Origin: JANYCO01 sp035535995
GTDB taxonomy: Bacteria > Bacteroidota > Bacteroidia > Cytophagales > Cytophagaceae
Direction of reading: 5' to 3'
NCBI GenBank assembly: GCA_035535995.1
Contig: DATLOZ010000023.1
Span: 62,001 to 126,000 of the forward strand
DNA: 64,000 bases
The translations under genes and the position numbers were made by a program. Shown here piece after piece: positions 9,529 to 18,763 of the stretch. The first letter of the stretch is position 1. Each line of letters begins with the position of its first letter. A model generated the notes under the pieces. The model ran no database searches. It was not told the DNA's origin and saw nothing but the letters and a program-made list of their open reading frames with translations.

Positions 9529-10480
9529 TTTCGTTTTGTTGATTTCGGTACCAATCATAAAAAATCCTGATACCCTCTTTTAAAGTTGTTTTCGGCGTAT
9601 ACGAGAGAAGTCTGGAAGCCTTATCTACAGAAGCGCAGGTGACTTTCATATCGCCCGGCTGCTCCGGCATATAATTACGGATCGCTTTTTTACCGATCGT
9701 ATCTTCCAACGTTTCGATCAGTTCGGCCAGCGACACCGGCGCCCTGTTTCCTAGATTAATGATCTCAAAAATATCTCTGTGTGCCACCAGGTAATAATAC
9801 GCATTTATCACGCCTTGTACAATATCACCGATAAAAGTATAGTCGCGCATAGTATTGCCTTTGCCGTATACATCAATCGGCTGGTCATGTACAATGCGAT
9901 CAGTAAATTTATGGATCGCCAGGTCTGGCCGCTGGCGCGGGCCAAAGACAGTGAAGAAGCGTAAATTGATGATATCAAAATTATACAAATGATGATACGT
10001 ATAATTCATCAGCTCGCCACTGCGCTTGGTTTGCGCATAAGGTGAAAGCGGATAAATATCGTTGTCTTCTTCCGAAAAAGGTACCTGGTTGTTTCCGTAC
10101 ACCGATGAAGACGAGGCAAAAATAAGTTTGGAGCAGCCGCGTTTGCGCATCCACTCCAACAGGTTGAGTGTACCCTGCACATTCGCATCCATGTATCCTT
10201 TAGGGTCTTTCAGAGAAGGCTGTACGCCTGCTTTAGCTGCAAGGTGAATAATGGCAGAAGGAAAAAACGGAAGATGATCTAAAAAATTTACATCGGTGAT
10301 ATCGCCTTCCCAAAAAGAAAAACGTTCTTCCTTCAATGCATTGGAAAGATTATTCCATTTGATCTCCTTGTCATAGAAAGGATCAAAGTTATCGATCCCG
10401 GCTACTTTAAAGCCCAACCTCAGTAGTTGTTCCACCACATGAGATCCAATAAAACCTGCAGCTCCTGTAACTAATATCAT
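9494..10480 (-). CDS. NAD-dependent nucleotide-sugar epimerase (UDP-glucuronate 4-epimerase-like)
   Basis: A 328-residue extended short-chain dehydrogenase. The NAD-binding TGAAGFIGSHV starts at residue 5. The catalytic Ser/Tyr/Lys are in ASSSSVYG and SPYAQTKRSGE. Substrate-side motifs are NLRFFTVFGPRQRPDLAI and YGKGNTMRDYTFIGDIV. These, with the early DNFDPFYD, match UDP-glucuronate 4-epimerases (LpsL/CapI type), which make UDP-galacturonate. The overlapping GT2 gene downstream suggests that the product feeds a lipid-linked sugar. A UDP-glucose 4-epimerase or dehydratase role cannot be excluded from motifs alone. Confidence 0.85.
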   Translation of the reverse strand: MILVTGAAGFIGSHVVEQLLRLGFKVAGIDNFDPFYDKEIKWNNLSNALKEERFSFWEGDITDVNFLDHLPFFPSAIIHLAAKAGVQPSLKDPKGYMDANVQGTLNLLEWMRKRGCSKLIFASSSSVYGNNQVPFSEEDNDIYPLSPYAQTKRSGELMNYTYHHLYNFDIINLRFFTVFGPRQRPDLAIHKFTDRIVHDQPIDVYGKGNTMRDYTFIGDIVQGVINAYYYLVAHRDIFEIINLGNRAPVSLAELIETLEDTIGKKAIRNYMPEQPGDMKVTCASVDKASRLLSYTPKTTLKEGIRIFYDWYRNQQNENEQIKYRCTYL

Positions 10481-10624
10481 ACCTTCTAAAAAATTTATAT
10501 AGTAAAAATATCTCCTAAAAATTAACTCTCTGTAACCAGAATATTTCTATTCAGTTATTAAAAGAAAATAGTATTAACAAAGTATGAGATCAATTCTAAT
10601 GTTAACATTTAGCTTACACTAATG

Positions 10625-11497
10625 TTACTGTAATTTATCATTCCTAAAATGATAGTAAACTCCGGGAAGAGATAATAATGATGTAATGATAAAAAACAAA
10701 AAAGCTACCGCAACTAGAATGCTTTTATCATAATGAAAATACTCTGCGAAATATAAAAATGTTAACTCGCGAAAGCCTATCCCTCCTATCGTAAACGGCA
10801 TCATAGCGATGATGGTGGAAAGTAAAAACACAAAAGAAATTTCTACATAGTGTTCGGAAACTCCTAAAGCTACCAATAAGAAAAGCATACTGATGATCTG
10901 CGTGACTTGTACCAAAAAAGAAAACACTGCAGTATACCACAAAAATGCGGCGCTGTCTGGCTTCATTAATTTTTCGATCAAATATAGTCCCAAACTTCCT
11001 GCGATCAGACCTGCGAAGATCCACCAATTGCTGATTGGAAAAGATAAAGTCATGCAGCCCGCCATTGAAAGCAGCATCATGCATACAACTGCCAAACCGT
11101 TGAGACGGTCCTTGAGCAGGAGAATAATAATTTTCTTCAATCCAACGTCTTTGTATCGTTTATGCAAATAATAAGCTTTGTACCCATCGCCGCCAATACC
11201 TCCCGGAAGAAATAAATTATAAAACATTCCCAACCAGTAAAGCTTTACATTCTCCAGCTGGCTAACCGCTACGCCTGAACAGGCAAGGTATTTGTGTAAT
11301 CTTACTGAAGAGAACAATTTGGATAGTATAAAAAACAATCCTGCCGCTACAAGATAGATAGGATGAGCCTTCCAGAATAAATGGCTCATTTCGTTAAAAT
11401 TAATTTTACGAAACACTACATAAAGACAAAGTACACTGACCACGACCTTTACAAAAAGCTTCACATAGCGATGTCCGAAAAACGCACGAAAGGTCAT
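10625..11497 (-). CDS. Lysylphosphatidylglycerol synthase TM-region family protein (flippase-like)
   Basis: A 290-residue polytopic membrane protein with about eight hydrophobic segments. It carries the family's marker loops NLFLPGGIGGDGYKA and MPFTIGGIGFRELT. The family (UPF0104/AglD-like) includes the flippase half of MprF and many proteins found beside glycosyltransferases, where lipid or lipid-sugar flipping is assumed. It overlaps the ArnT-like gene by four bases (ATGA), so translation is probably coupled. In this cluster a role in moving a lipid-linked sugar across the inner membrane is plausible but not shown. Confidence 0.82.
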   Translation of the reverse strand: MTFRAFFGHRYVKLFVKVVVSVLCLYVVFRKINFNEMSHLFWKAHPIYLVAAGLFFILSKLFSSVRLHKYLACSGVAVSQLENVKLYWLGMFYNLFLPGGIGGDGYKAYYLHKRYKDVGLKKIIILLLKDRLNGLAVVCMMLLSMAGCMTLSFPISNWWIFAGLIAGSLGLYLIEKLMKPDSAAFLWYTAVFSFLVQVTQIISMLFLLVALGVSEHYVEISFVFLLSTIIAMMPFTIGGIGFRELTFLYFAEYFHYDKSILVAVAFLFFIITSLLSLPGVYYHFRNDKLQ

Positions 11498-13089
11498 CGC
11501 TCAATCCGCACAAGGTACAACATAGTATTATTATAACTTTCGCGAAACTGCATATACACTTTTGCTGTCTTCAGTTCTTCGTCAACAATATCAGTGAGGT
11601 AAAAAATATTTTTCTTTGGTGTGCCAAAAGCGTGGTATAATATCCCACCTCGTTCTCTTGAAACATAGAAAGAAATATCGTGGTTGATCGCGCTATATTT
11701 ATACAAAGCCATTGGCTGCCCTTTTGTAAACTTTCCTACTTTAATCGCTTCACTTCTGTAGGCCACTTGTGGTTCCGTTTGCAGGCGCGATGGGAATACA
11801 AACCAATCGAAGCCGATCCTTGCTACCAGTAAGGCGATACAGAATAAGAACAAACGTTCCTGGTTATTTTGCAGATAGAACAATAAGATCAACAACATTG
11901 ACAGGGACAACAAAATAACTTTCCCCCATTTCATTCCTACCGCTGGGATCATCGGTACAAAAGGGATAGTGAGCGGAGCAATCACAAATAGTACAAGTAA
12001 GAACAGAAATATTTTTTCCATTACTGTTCTGAACTTTAAATTGGATTCTTGCATGAGCAATGAAAAAGACAAGATGAATACCGGGGGCAAAAACATAAAA
12101 AGATACCGCGGTCTTGTTTCCGGTGAAAGCCAGTATACGGCTATATTGGCTAGCAGCATGACTAAATTATATTTCAGAAAATCATTTTCGAATATAAAAC
12201 GTCTGCTTGATTTTTTTAGCAACAAAAACAAAGGTGCTGTCCAAGGCAGGAAATGTAGTACTACTTCAAAAGGAAAACTAAACAAATGCAAGAGCGATTC
12301 CATTGTTCCATGTGCTGCGGCGGTACGTTTCGTAGATTCTGTGATCAATGTTTTCACCAATACATCAATTGTGTTATAGCGAAGATATTGCGAATAGTAC
12401 GCGAGCAGAAAAAGAACAAAAATTCCAATTCCTAAAAAATGATAACCCGAAAATAAAAACCGGATCTTTCTCCGAAGCGCTGCCAATGCCAATAAACTGA
12501 TTGCTTCAAAGACCAATGCAGGCAATCCTTTCAGGAAATAAGCGACGGTCATGATCAGGTACGACCATAAAAATAGTTTCGCATACTCATTCTTCTTATC
12601 GAATTGATACAGAACCATAAAATTCAAAAAGATCAAAGCTGAGAACAGTGTATCGATCAGGCCAAGGAAAGAATCGTAAAACAGTACTCGTCCACAGGTG
12701 ATGTAAGCCAGAATGGTAAACACTGCGGTACGCGTATCAGTGTATTTTCTTACAAATACAAAAATGATCAAAGCAAAAATTAAGATGGAGAAAACAGTGG
12801 GGAAGCGGATCACCCATTCATTCATCTGGCCGGTGAGGTGATACAACCCAGCCAGCAGCCAGTTGTATAAAGGAGGTTTATTATAATAGTATTCTCCGTT
12901 AATAGTAGGCACGATATAATTATCAGAAAAATACATTTCCAGCGCCACCAGCGCGCGGGTAGGTTCGTCGGCCACAAGTGGCATGGCTCCCAGATTGATC
13001 AATAAAGCTGGAAGCACCAGCACAAAAGCAACCAGATAACAATAATGTACGTTCTTGATCTTGAAGAATTCAGGCGGTGTTTTCATCAT
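11494..13089 (-). CDS. ArnT-like membrane glycosyltransferase (GT39/GT83)
   Basis: A protein of about 530 residues with many membrane helices. The periplasmic first-loop signature MPLVADEPTRALVALEMYF contains the catalytic acidic pair of the PMT/ArnT superfamily. It is followed by NKPPLYNWLLAGLYHL, the usual KPPL motif. These enzymes transfer a sugar from a polyprenyl-phosphate donor to lipid A, glycan or protein on the periplasmic side. Neighbouring genes supply the nucleotide sugar, the lipid carrier loading enzyme and a flippase-like protein. Only a TTG start exists further upstream (13125). ATG ATG at 13089/13086 is preferred. Confidence 0.88.
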   Translation of the reverse strand: MMKTPPEFFKIKNVHYCYLVAFVLVLPALLINLGAMPLVADEPTRALVALEMYFSDNYIVPTINGEYYYNKPPLYNWLLAGLYHLTGQMNEWVIRFPTVFSILIFALIIFVFVRKYTDTRTAVFTILAYITCGRVLFYDSFLGLIDTLFSALIFLNFMVLYQFDKKNEYAKLFLWSYLIMTVAYFLKGLPALVFEAISLLALAALRRKIRFLFSGYHFLGIGIFVLFLLAYYSQYLRYNTIDVLVKTLITESTKRTAAAHGTMESLLHLFSFPFEVVLHFLPWTAPLFLLLKKSSRRFIFENDFLKYNLVMLLANIAVYWLSPETRPRYLFMFLPPVFILSFSLLMQESNLKFRTVMEKIFLFLLVLFVIAPLTIPFVPMIPAVGMKWGKVILLSLSMLLILLFYLQNNQERLFLFCIALLVARIGFDWFVFPSRLQTEPQVAYRSEAIKVGKFTKGQPMALYKYSAINHDISFYVSRERGGILYHAFGTPKKNIFYLTDIVDEELKTAKVYMQFRESYNNTMLYLVRIER

Positions 13090-13393
13090 TTGGTAAAACA
13101 AAAATAGCTTCTTTATATTAAGCAAATATTAAGAAGATATCATTAAAATAAAATAGTTATGAATATTGAATCATGGGTAATGAGTTTTATTAAACAGTAT
13201 ACAACAATACTAATAACTATTTCATTTATAATTTATAACCGGTAATTCGAGATGCATAATTCATCACTCATCATTCACCATGCATCAATTGATGTAGTGT
13301 TATCGCTCCATTAAGTTTAAAGAGTAAATTAATAAACAGATTACATCTACTAAACAACAGGGATTTTTTTCTGTATTATTTTTGCAAAAAAAA

Positions 13394-13840
13394 ATGTCTA
13401 GAATAAAACTTTTTATCCTTACGCTGTTCTTCTCTGTTTTGTCGGTACAAGCTTTTTGCCAGACCAAGACCAAAGAAATCACCCTTGTCAATCCACAAGC
13501 CTCTATCCAAAAGTATCATACCATCGATGAGTTGAATACGAAATCGAAAGGCGAGCTGATCACTTTATACAAGGAGCGTTTCAAAGTGCTTACCTTCCTA
13601 CTCCCATACAGTGCGCTCTCCACGCGGGCAGGCGTGTCGCTCAAGGAATTGGGAATTCCAGAGAGCTCTGAGAACAAAACACTTCTTGAAAAAGAGAACA
13701 AAACAGGAGAAGCCTTTGACGAAGCGGTAAACCAAAGCTTAGACAATTTTATTGCGTATGCCGACAAGACCAGCATTGTTTGGTCGATCTTATTTTTTGA
13801 AGATACGATCCGGAAACTTGCGATCGGAAAAGATTATTAA
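13394..13840 (+). CDS. Small exported protein of unknown function
   Basis: A 148-residue protein with a signal peptide (MSRIKLFILTLFFSVLSVQAFCQ). The mature part is mostly helical and charged (IQKYHTIDELNTKSKGELITLYKERF, shown in part; TGEAFDEAVNQSLDNFIAY). No family is recognised. ATG at 13394 is taken as start; a TTG lies 12 bases upstream. It is followed immediately by a long perfect inverted repeat. Another exported-protein gene starts 84 bases downstream, so the two may be read together. Confidence 0.65.
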   Translation: MSRIKLFILTLFFSVLSVQAFCQTKTKEITLVNPQASIQKYHTIDELNTKSKGELITLYKERFKVLTFLLPYSALSTRAGVSLKELGIPESSENKTLLEKENKTGEAFDEAVNQSLDNFIAYADKTSIVWSILFFEDTIRKLAIGKDY

Positions 13841-13849
13841 AAAGATACC

Positions 13850-13905
13850 GGATCCCAGATGCGAGATACCAGATGAAATAATCTGGTATCTCGCATCTGG
13901 GATCC
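13850..13905. repeat. Perfect 25-bp inverted repeat (CCAGAT family, copy 2)
   Basis: Two 25-base arms (13850-13874 and 13881-13905) are exactly complementary around the loop GAAATA. The arms contain the CCAGATGC and GATACCAGAT words of the repeats at 5257 and 21298. It lies between two genes of the same direction. It would form a very stable hairpin in RNA or single-stranded DNA, but no T run follows. Confidence 0.85.
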
Positions 13906-13923
13906 AATTCAGAGCATCAAAAC

Positions 13924-15231
13924 ATGAGATATATGAAAAACATTTTCTTACTATTTAGCTTTTACTTACTATTGTCTACCACCAGCTTCAGCCAGGTTCC
14001 TGGCGGAGATAAATATGTAGGCGCTTTTGCCGAAGATGACTGGACGAGATCCTGGACGAATTACAAACCCAACGGGAATAATTATCTTCCTACAAACGTA
14101 GTCCTACCTTCGATCATCGATAAGAATACCACCTTGTTTAAACGAAACAGCTATCTTCTTAATGGTGTTGTATACGTGACCAACAAGGCAGTCCTGACCA
14201 TCGAGCCTGGCACTGTGATCCGTGGTGACTTTGCTACTTGCGGTACACTGGTGATCACCAAAGGCTGCAAGATCATTGCCAATGGATTGGAAACAGATCC
14301 GATCATTTTCACCTCCAACAAATCTGCCGGAGAGCGCAAGCCAGGCGACTGGGGTGGTGTGATCGTTCTTGGGAATGCGGAAGTTAATAAACTAGGCGGT
14401 GTAGCAGCACTCGAATGGGGACTCGACAGCAAGTACGTAGTATACGGCGGAAGCGACGACAACGACAATTCCGGCTCACTTAAATATGTGCGCATCGAAT
14501 ACCCCGGCAACAAGCTTAGCAAAGATCAGGAACTTAACGGTCTCACGCTTGCAGGCGTTGGCAAGGCTACCATACTGGAAAATGTGCAGGTAAGCTATTC
14601 CAACGACGACTCCTTCGAACTTTTCGGTGGATCGATCATTTTGAAAAACGTACTCTCCTACCGCTGCACCGACGACGATTATGATTTCAACTACGGCTAC
14701 AACGGCAAGATCCAAACTGCCATTGCTTACCGTCACCCGCTGATCGGCGACTTCTCTGCTTCCCGCTGCATCGAGGCCGACAGCTATTCGGGTAATAAAT
14801 CAACCATGGACCCTAACCGGAAGCTTTCCAATATTTCTCTTTACAACCTGACCATGGTAATGGCTGATAATATTGGCACGCCTGTAACCACTGCATTCAG
14901 CAAGGAAGCAATCTACGTGGGCAATAGCTGCAACGTTTCGCTTTACAATTCACTTGTATCCGGTTTTAAAACAGGTATGCTTTTCAAAGATGAAAACCTA
15001 CGCGACAAAGCCATGCGCGGTGAAGTAAAGATCACGAACAATATTTTCAACCTTTGCGAAAAAATGTTTTTCACCGAGATCAATTACGAAGAAGTAAATT
15101 CTTATTTCTCTACACAAACCTTTAAGAATAGAATGCTGGATTATAAGCCGGAGAATTTATTCAAAGATATTTTTAATCCGAACTTCCCCGATCTGAGATT
15201 GAAGAGTAAGGAGTTATTTGAAGTAAAATAG
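13924..15231 (+). CDS. Exported beta-helix protein
   Basis: A 435-residue protein with signal peptide (MKNIFLLFSFYLLLSTTSFSQ, starting at residue 4). It carries many short parallel beta-type repeats: VLTIEPGTVIRG, GTLVITKGCKIIANG, DPIIFTSN, GVIVLGNAEVN, ATILENVQVSYS, SIILKNVLSYRC. This pattern is that of the large Bacteroidota family of secreted right-handed beta-helix proteins with an early IEPGTxIxG motif. No catalytic residues or T9SS tail are evident. The protein is therefore likely periplasmic or outer-surface, of unknown ligand. Confidence 0.75.
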   Translation: MRYMKNIFLLFSFYLLLSTTSFSQVPGGDKYVGAFAEDDWTRSWTNYKPNGNNYLPTNVVLPSIIDKNTTLFKRNSYLLNGVVYVTNKAVLTIEPGTVIRGDFATCGTLVITKGCKIIANGLETDPIIFTSNKSAGERKPGDWGGVIVLGNAEVNKLGGVAALEWGLDSKYVVYGGSDDNDNSGSLKYVRIEYPGNKLSKDQELNGLTLAGVGKATILENVQVSYSNDDSFELFGGSIILKNVLSYRCTDDDYDFNYGYNGKIQTAIAYRHPLIGDFSASRCIEADSYSGNKSTMDPNRKLSNISLYNLTMVMADNIGTPVTTAFSKEAIYVGNSCNVSLYNSLVSGFKTGMLFKDENLRDKAMRGEVKITNNIFNLCEKMFFTEINYEEVNSYFSTQTFKNRMLDYKPENLFKDIFNPNFPDLRLKSKELFEVK

Positions 15232-15280
15232 GGACAGAATTTAAGGATTAGCAGAATAAAAATCAATCAGTCATCAAACA

Positions 15281-15360
15281 GACGTGCACTCATCGTTACA
15301 AACGGATTGCTTCGTTGTATCGTCTGCCAGCGGTAGACGAGCACTCCTCGCAATGACGGG
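15281..15360 (-). repeat. CGTCATTGCGAGG-type interspersed repeat
   Basis: On the minus strand CCCGTCATTGCGAGGAGTGC is followed by a hairpin (TCGTCTACC/GGCAGACGA, one wobble, 15340-15320) and by ACGAAGCAATCCG. These words are those of an interspersed intergenic repeat known from many unrelated bacteria. A further hairpin TATGTTTGT/ACAAACATA lies at 15377-15400. Confidence 0.65.
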
Positions 15361-15376
15361 TTTATAGTTTTTCGCT

Positions 15377-15400
15377 TATGTTTGTGTCAATACAAACATA
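15377..15400. repeat. Hairpin TATGTTTGT/ACAAACATA
   Basis: A 9-bp inverted repeat with a 6-base loop just after the end of the OmpA-family gene. It is similar in wording to the GTTTGTG repeats at 6636 and 8479 and may help stop transcription of the OmpA gene. Confidence 0.5.
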
Positions 15401-15415
15401 GGACGACGGATAAAA

Positions 15416-17278
15416 TCAAAGTATCTTAAACTCTGTCCGTCTATTTTGTCTCTTCCCTTCTTCGCTTATATTATCTGCGATAGGCATCGCGCTTCCATAG
15501 CCTCTTGCAACAAGTCTTGACTCATCAATTCCATTTTCCAGGATGAATGCTTTCACTTTGGCGGCACGGTCGGTGGAGAGGGTCTTGTTGTCATTTTCGT
15601 TTCCTGAAATGTCGGTATGACCTGAAATCTCTACGTTCAGTTCAGGGTTTTTCTTTAAAAAATTTACAATCTTCAACAGCTCTACCCTCGACTCTGGGCT
15701 GAGATCGGCTTTTCCTGATTCGAAGAAAATATTGCTCAACACAATTTTAGAACCTGACTGCGCTTGCTGCATTTGTATATTTTTGGAGATCTCAAAATAT
15801 CCTTGCGCACATTCCAGCTTGGCATTTTCGGAATAGAACAAATAACCTTTGTTCTCAATATGAATTCCATAATTTCTCCCACAAGGAAGTGCAATCATGA
15901 AATGGCCATCTTCTGCGTTGGAGTGGTAAGTACCTACAACGGCATTGCTGTTGTTGTCCGTCACTGTGATATCCGCTTCCATAGGTCTTCCTGAAGAAGC
16001 GTCGATCACATTTCCAACAAGCAGTTCCAGGTCGTGTAGTACGCGTGTGTTGAAACGGATAGTATAAATATCTTGTTTCCCATATCCACCCTCGATGTCG
16101 GAAGAATAATAACCATTCTTTCCATCGGCCGACATGGTGAAGTTAATGTCATCACCTGGTGTATTGATCGGGTAGCCTATATTTTCCGGGGTACTCCAGC
16201 TGAGATCATCTTTTATTGTACTGCTAAAAATATCGAAGCCTCCCATCGAAGTATGACCTTTCGAACTGAAGTAAAGCGTCTTTCCATCCGGGTGCATGAA
16301 TGGACAATCTTCATCATATTCTGTACAGATGCCTTCCAGCTTTACAGGCTTTGACCACTGGCTGTTGTACATTTTACTACATGTATAAATATCCCGGTTG
16401 TCTGAACCTACCGGCTGGTGTACGTAGTAGAGAGTTTTGCCATCGGGCGAAAGTGTGGCGGAGCCTTCAAAGCCAGGAGTGTTATGTTGGAATTTTTCAG
16501 GTTTTGTCCAAGCATGTCCTTTGAGTTCGGTAATAAAAAGATCGCCGTTATTGGTGCCCTTGTATACAAACATGATCATCCCATCGTCGGAGATCCCTGC
16601 GCAGGCTTCATGTCCGTCGGAACTAAGTGATTCTACTTTGCGTGGACTTTGCCATTGTCCTTTGAACGATTCGCTGTAATAAATATCTTCTGAGTACGAT
16701 TCGTCCATCGCTACTTCCTTGCGGCGGAAAGCGGTGTAATATAATTTGGATTTATCGGCAGTAATAAAAGGCATAAACTCCGCCGACTCCGTATTCACTA
16801 TTCTTCCCACATTGATCACATCTGCATTGACGCGATGCGCCATATAGTCTTTGGCATATTGGCATTCGCCGATGAGCTTGGAGACATGTTTGGCGCCCAC
16901 TTCATTGCCAGAGTGCTGGTAGTAATAAATAGCGCTGTCAAAATTATTATTCAAATGATACGCACGGGCAATGATGTAACTTAACTCTTCCGAAACTTTT
17001 CCGCCCGAAAGATTTTTAAGTTGCAGCGCATATTTCAGCGCCTTGGTTTTGTAAGAAGAAAGAAGATAGCAACGCGCCAGCTGCGCATTTACTTCCATTC
17101 CTTCTTTGTTGGTCTGGGCCAACTTTTCGTACTCTTTAATTGCTTCAGCGTAATTGCCTTTTTTATAATAAACATTTGCCAGGGCTACGCTTCTCTCCTG
17201 CTGGGCAAAGGATCCGGAAATAATGTTAAAAAAAATGACGACTAAAATAAGGTAGCCCTTTACTGTTCTTGCTCGCAT
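15416..17278 (-). CDS. PorE-like OmpA-family lipoprotein/envelope protein (TPR, PD40 propeller, CRD, OmpA)
   Basis: A 620-residue exported protein. In order it has: a signal segment (LILVVIFFNIISGSFAQ); TPR repeats (about 30-150: ALANVYYKKGNYAEAIKEYE); a PD40/WD40-like propeller (about 165-400: TLSPDGKTLYYVHQ, FMHPDGKTLYFSS, TMSADGKNGYYSS); a carboxypeptidase-regulatory-like domain (about 410-490); and an OmpA C-terminal domain (about 505-620: ISGHTDISGNENDN, NRRTEFKI) that holds peptidoglycan. This is the domain order of PorE, a T9SS component tied to the cell wall, but Bacteroidota encode many paralogues. The T9SS sorting tails nearby make either possible. Confidence 0.82.
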   Translation of the reverse strand: MRARTVKGYLILVVIFFNIISGSFAQQERSVALANVYYKKGNYAEAIKEYEKLAQTNKEGMEVNAQLARCYLLSSYKTKALKYALQLKNLSGGKVSEELSYIIARAYHLNNNFDSAIYYYQHSGNEVGAKHVSKLIGECQYAKDYMAHRVNADVINVGRIVNTESAEFMPFITADKSKLYYTAFRRKEVAMDESYSEDIYYSESFKGQWQSPRKVESLSSDGHEACAGISDDGMIMFVYKGTNNGDLFITELKGHAWTKPEKFQHNTPGFEGSATLSPDGKTLYYVHQPVGSDNRDIYTCSKMYNSQWSKPVKLEGICTEYDEDCPFMHPDGKTLYFSSKGHTSMGGFDIFSSTIKDDLSWSTPENIGYPINTPGDDINFTMSADGKNGYYSSDIEGGYGKQDIYTIRFNTRVLHDLELLVGNVIDASSGRPMEADITVTDNNSNAVVGTYHSNAEDGHFMIALPCGRNYGIHIENKGYLFYSENAKLECAQGYFEISKNIQMQQAQSGSKIVLSNIFFESGKADLSPESRVELLKIVNFLKKNPELNVEISGHTDISGNENDNKTLSTDRAAKVKAFILENGIDESRLVARGYGSAMPIADNISEEGKRQNRRTEFKIL

Positions 17279-17673
17279 ATACTCCTCTTTGTTTCGCCTG
17301 CAAATTGGACTTTATCTTTTAGCTTATTATTTAGAGAATATTAATAAATTTAAAAATTTGTGCATAAGCAACCAGACATAAGATAAAGCAGATAAGCAAT
17401 TCTTATAAACAACATTATCCGTTTGACCATTCTTTGCGTCGTACAAACAATCACCTTATCACCAATGCAAATAACAGGAGGATGGTGCATATCATCTACT
17501 TGCAGTAGCTTGTTCGTTCACAAGTCATGAGAGTGCAATTCAACATTCATTACTCTAACTTTAACAAACCCTTTACCTCATTAACAATATCATAATTCCT
17601 ATAAATTGGATTCGCTCGATTTGAACTTTTTATTTGTCTCCCATTAACCTAATTAAACCTATTTAAAAAAATC
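17279..17673. other. Divergent intergenic region
   Basis: A 395-base AT-rich space between divergently transcribed genes, which must hold both promoters. No hairpin, repeat or open frame stands out. A TTTG-containing stretch near 17619-17637 could be a Bacteroidota-type promoter but does not match the consensus well. Confidence 0.4.
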
Positions 17674-18660
17674 ATGACCAAAACGATGAACTATTTCATG
17701 GCAGCTGCACTGGTAACAGTTGGCCTGGCTTGTAAGAAAAACAGTCCTGCTCCTGCTGCAGAAGAAAAAACAAACTATGCCGAGATGCGTATCTCCGGCG
17801 CCACTGTATTAGGCGCTCCAGTAGCCGAAGCAAAGATCTACAAACTAATTCCAGGCTACGATCATACCGATGACTTTGAAGCAAGTGGCGTGTATTACCT
17901 GAACGGATATTTTTATATTGTATTCGACAACCGCTTCAAGATCGGAAAGATTAAAAGCACCCTTCCTGAAAACAGTTCACAAAATACACTACTTAGCTCT
18001 GGCTCCGGTAGCTCGGACTTTGAAGGGATTTCCTATGACGACAACAATACCGTCAACTTTTTTGTAGTACAGGAAGCAGAGAAAAACGGAAGCGCGTATC
18101 AACCGGAGATTAGGGAGTACGATGCTAACATGAATTATCAAAACAGCAAATGGGCCGATTATTATTTCACCTCAGATAATAGCAACAAAGGCTTTGAAGG
18201 GATTGCCTGGACTTTTCGCAATGGACAAGATTACCTGCTCGGGCTTGTAGAAGGTACAGGTGTGATCGCGGTATTACAGAAGACAAGTTCCAACTGGACA
18301 AAAGTAGCGGAGATTGCTTTACCTTCTTCTGTTACCTTCGACGATTATTCTGACATCACCCTTCATGGCAATACCGTTGCTATCACATCGCAGGAAGATT
18401 CTCAACTTTGGATTGGTACACTCAGCAGTACCAGCTGGCAGATCACCGGAGGTACAGCGTATGAATTTCCGAAAGGAAGTTCCGCAGGAGTTGTAGGTGC
18501 AGGCAGTAATGTATTGTACGGAAATATTGAAGGAATTTCTTTTATCTCTCCCACACAAATTGTAGTGGTGTCTGATAAAGCAAAATCAGACCAACCTTCT
18601 TACCAGACTTATAAAGATCAGTCGGTGCATATTTTCAATTTGCCTACTGCGGCCTATTGA
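17674..18660 (+). CDS. Lipoprotein with propeller-like fold (SdiA-regulated/phytase-like)
   Basis: A 328-residue lipoprotein: a hydrophobic start then VTVGLACKK, giving a lipobox with Cys20. The rest is beta-rich. Two repeats of a DFEGI/GFEGI motif (SDFEGISYDDNN, KGFEGIAWTFRNG, and later NIEGISFISP) alternate with short strands. This matches the general look of SdiA-regulated or esterase-like-phytase propellers, but no catalytic signature was seen. Monocistronic; a strong two-way hairpin lies just downstream. Confidence 0.65.
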   Translation: MTKTMNYFMAAALVTVGLACKKNSPAPAAEEKTNYAEMRISGATVLGAPVAEAKIYKLIPGYDHTDDFEASGVYYLNGYFYIVFDNRFKIGKIKSTLPENSSQNTLLSSGSGSSDFEGISYDDNNTVNFFVVQEAEKNGSAYQPEIREYDANMNYQNSKWADYYFTSDNSNKGFEGIAWTFRNGQDYLLGLVEGTGVIAVLQKTSSNWTKVAEIALPSSVTFDDYSDITLHGNTVAITSQEDSQLWIGTLSSTSWQITGGTAYEFPKGSSAGVVGAGSNVLYGNIEGISFISPTQIVVVSDKAKSDQPSYQTYKDQSVHIFNLPTAAY

Positions 18661-18690
18661 GTGCAAAAATAAGTATAGAGAAATTTTTCT

Positions 18691-18749
18691 ACTCTTTACT
18701 GTTGCTGACAGAAAGCAGGACAGCAAGAGCAACAGCAACAGTAAAGAGT
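18691..18749. terminator. Bidirectional terminator-like hairpin
   Basis: A perfect 16-bp stem ACTCTTTACTGTTGCT/AGCAACAGTAAAGAGT with a 27-base loop, with T-rich or A-rich flanks on both sides. It sits between two convergent genes and could serve both. Confidence 0.7.
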
Positions 18750-18763
18750 TAAATTTTAAAGAG

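Noticed and set aside
15281..15360. Possible CRISPR or mobile element remnant
   Set aside because: It is a single hairpin-bearing interspersed repeat without spacers, open frames or terminal repeats.
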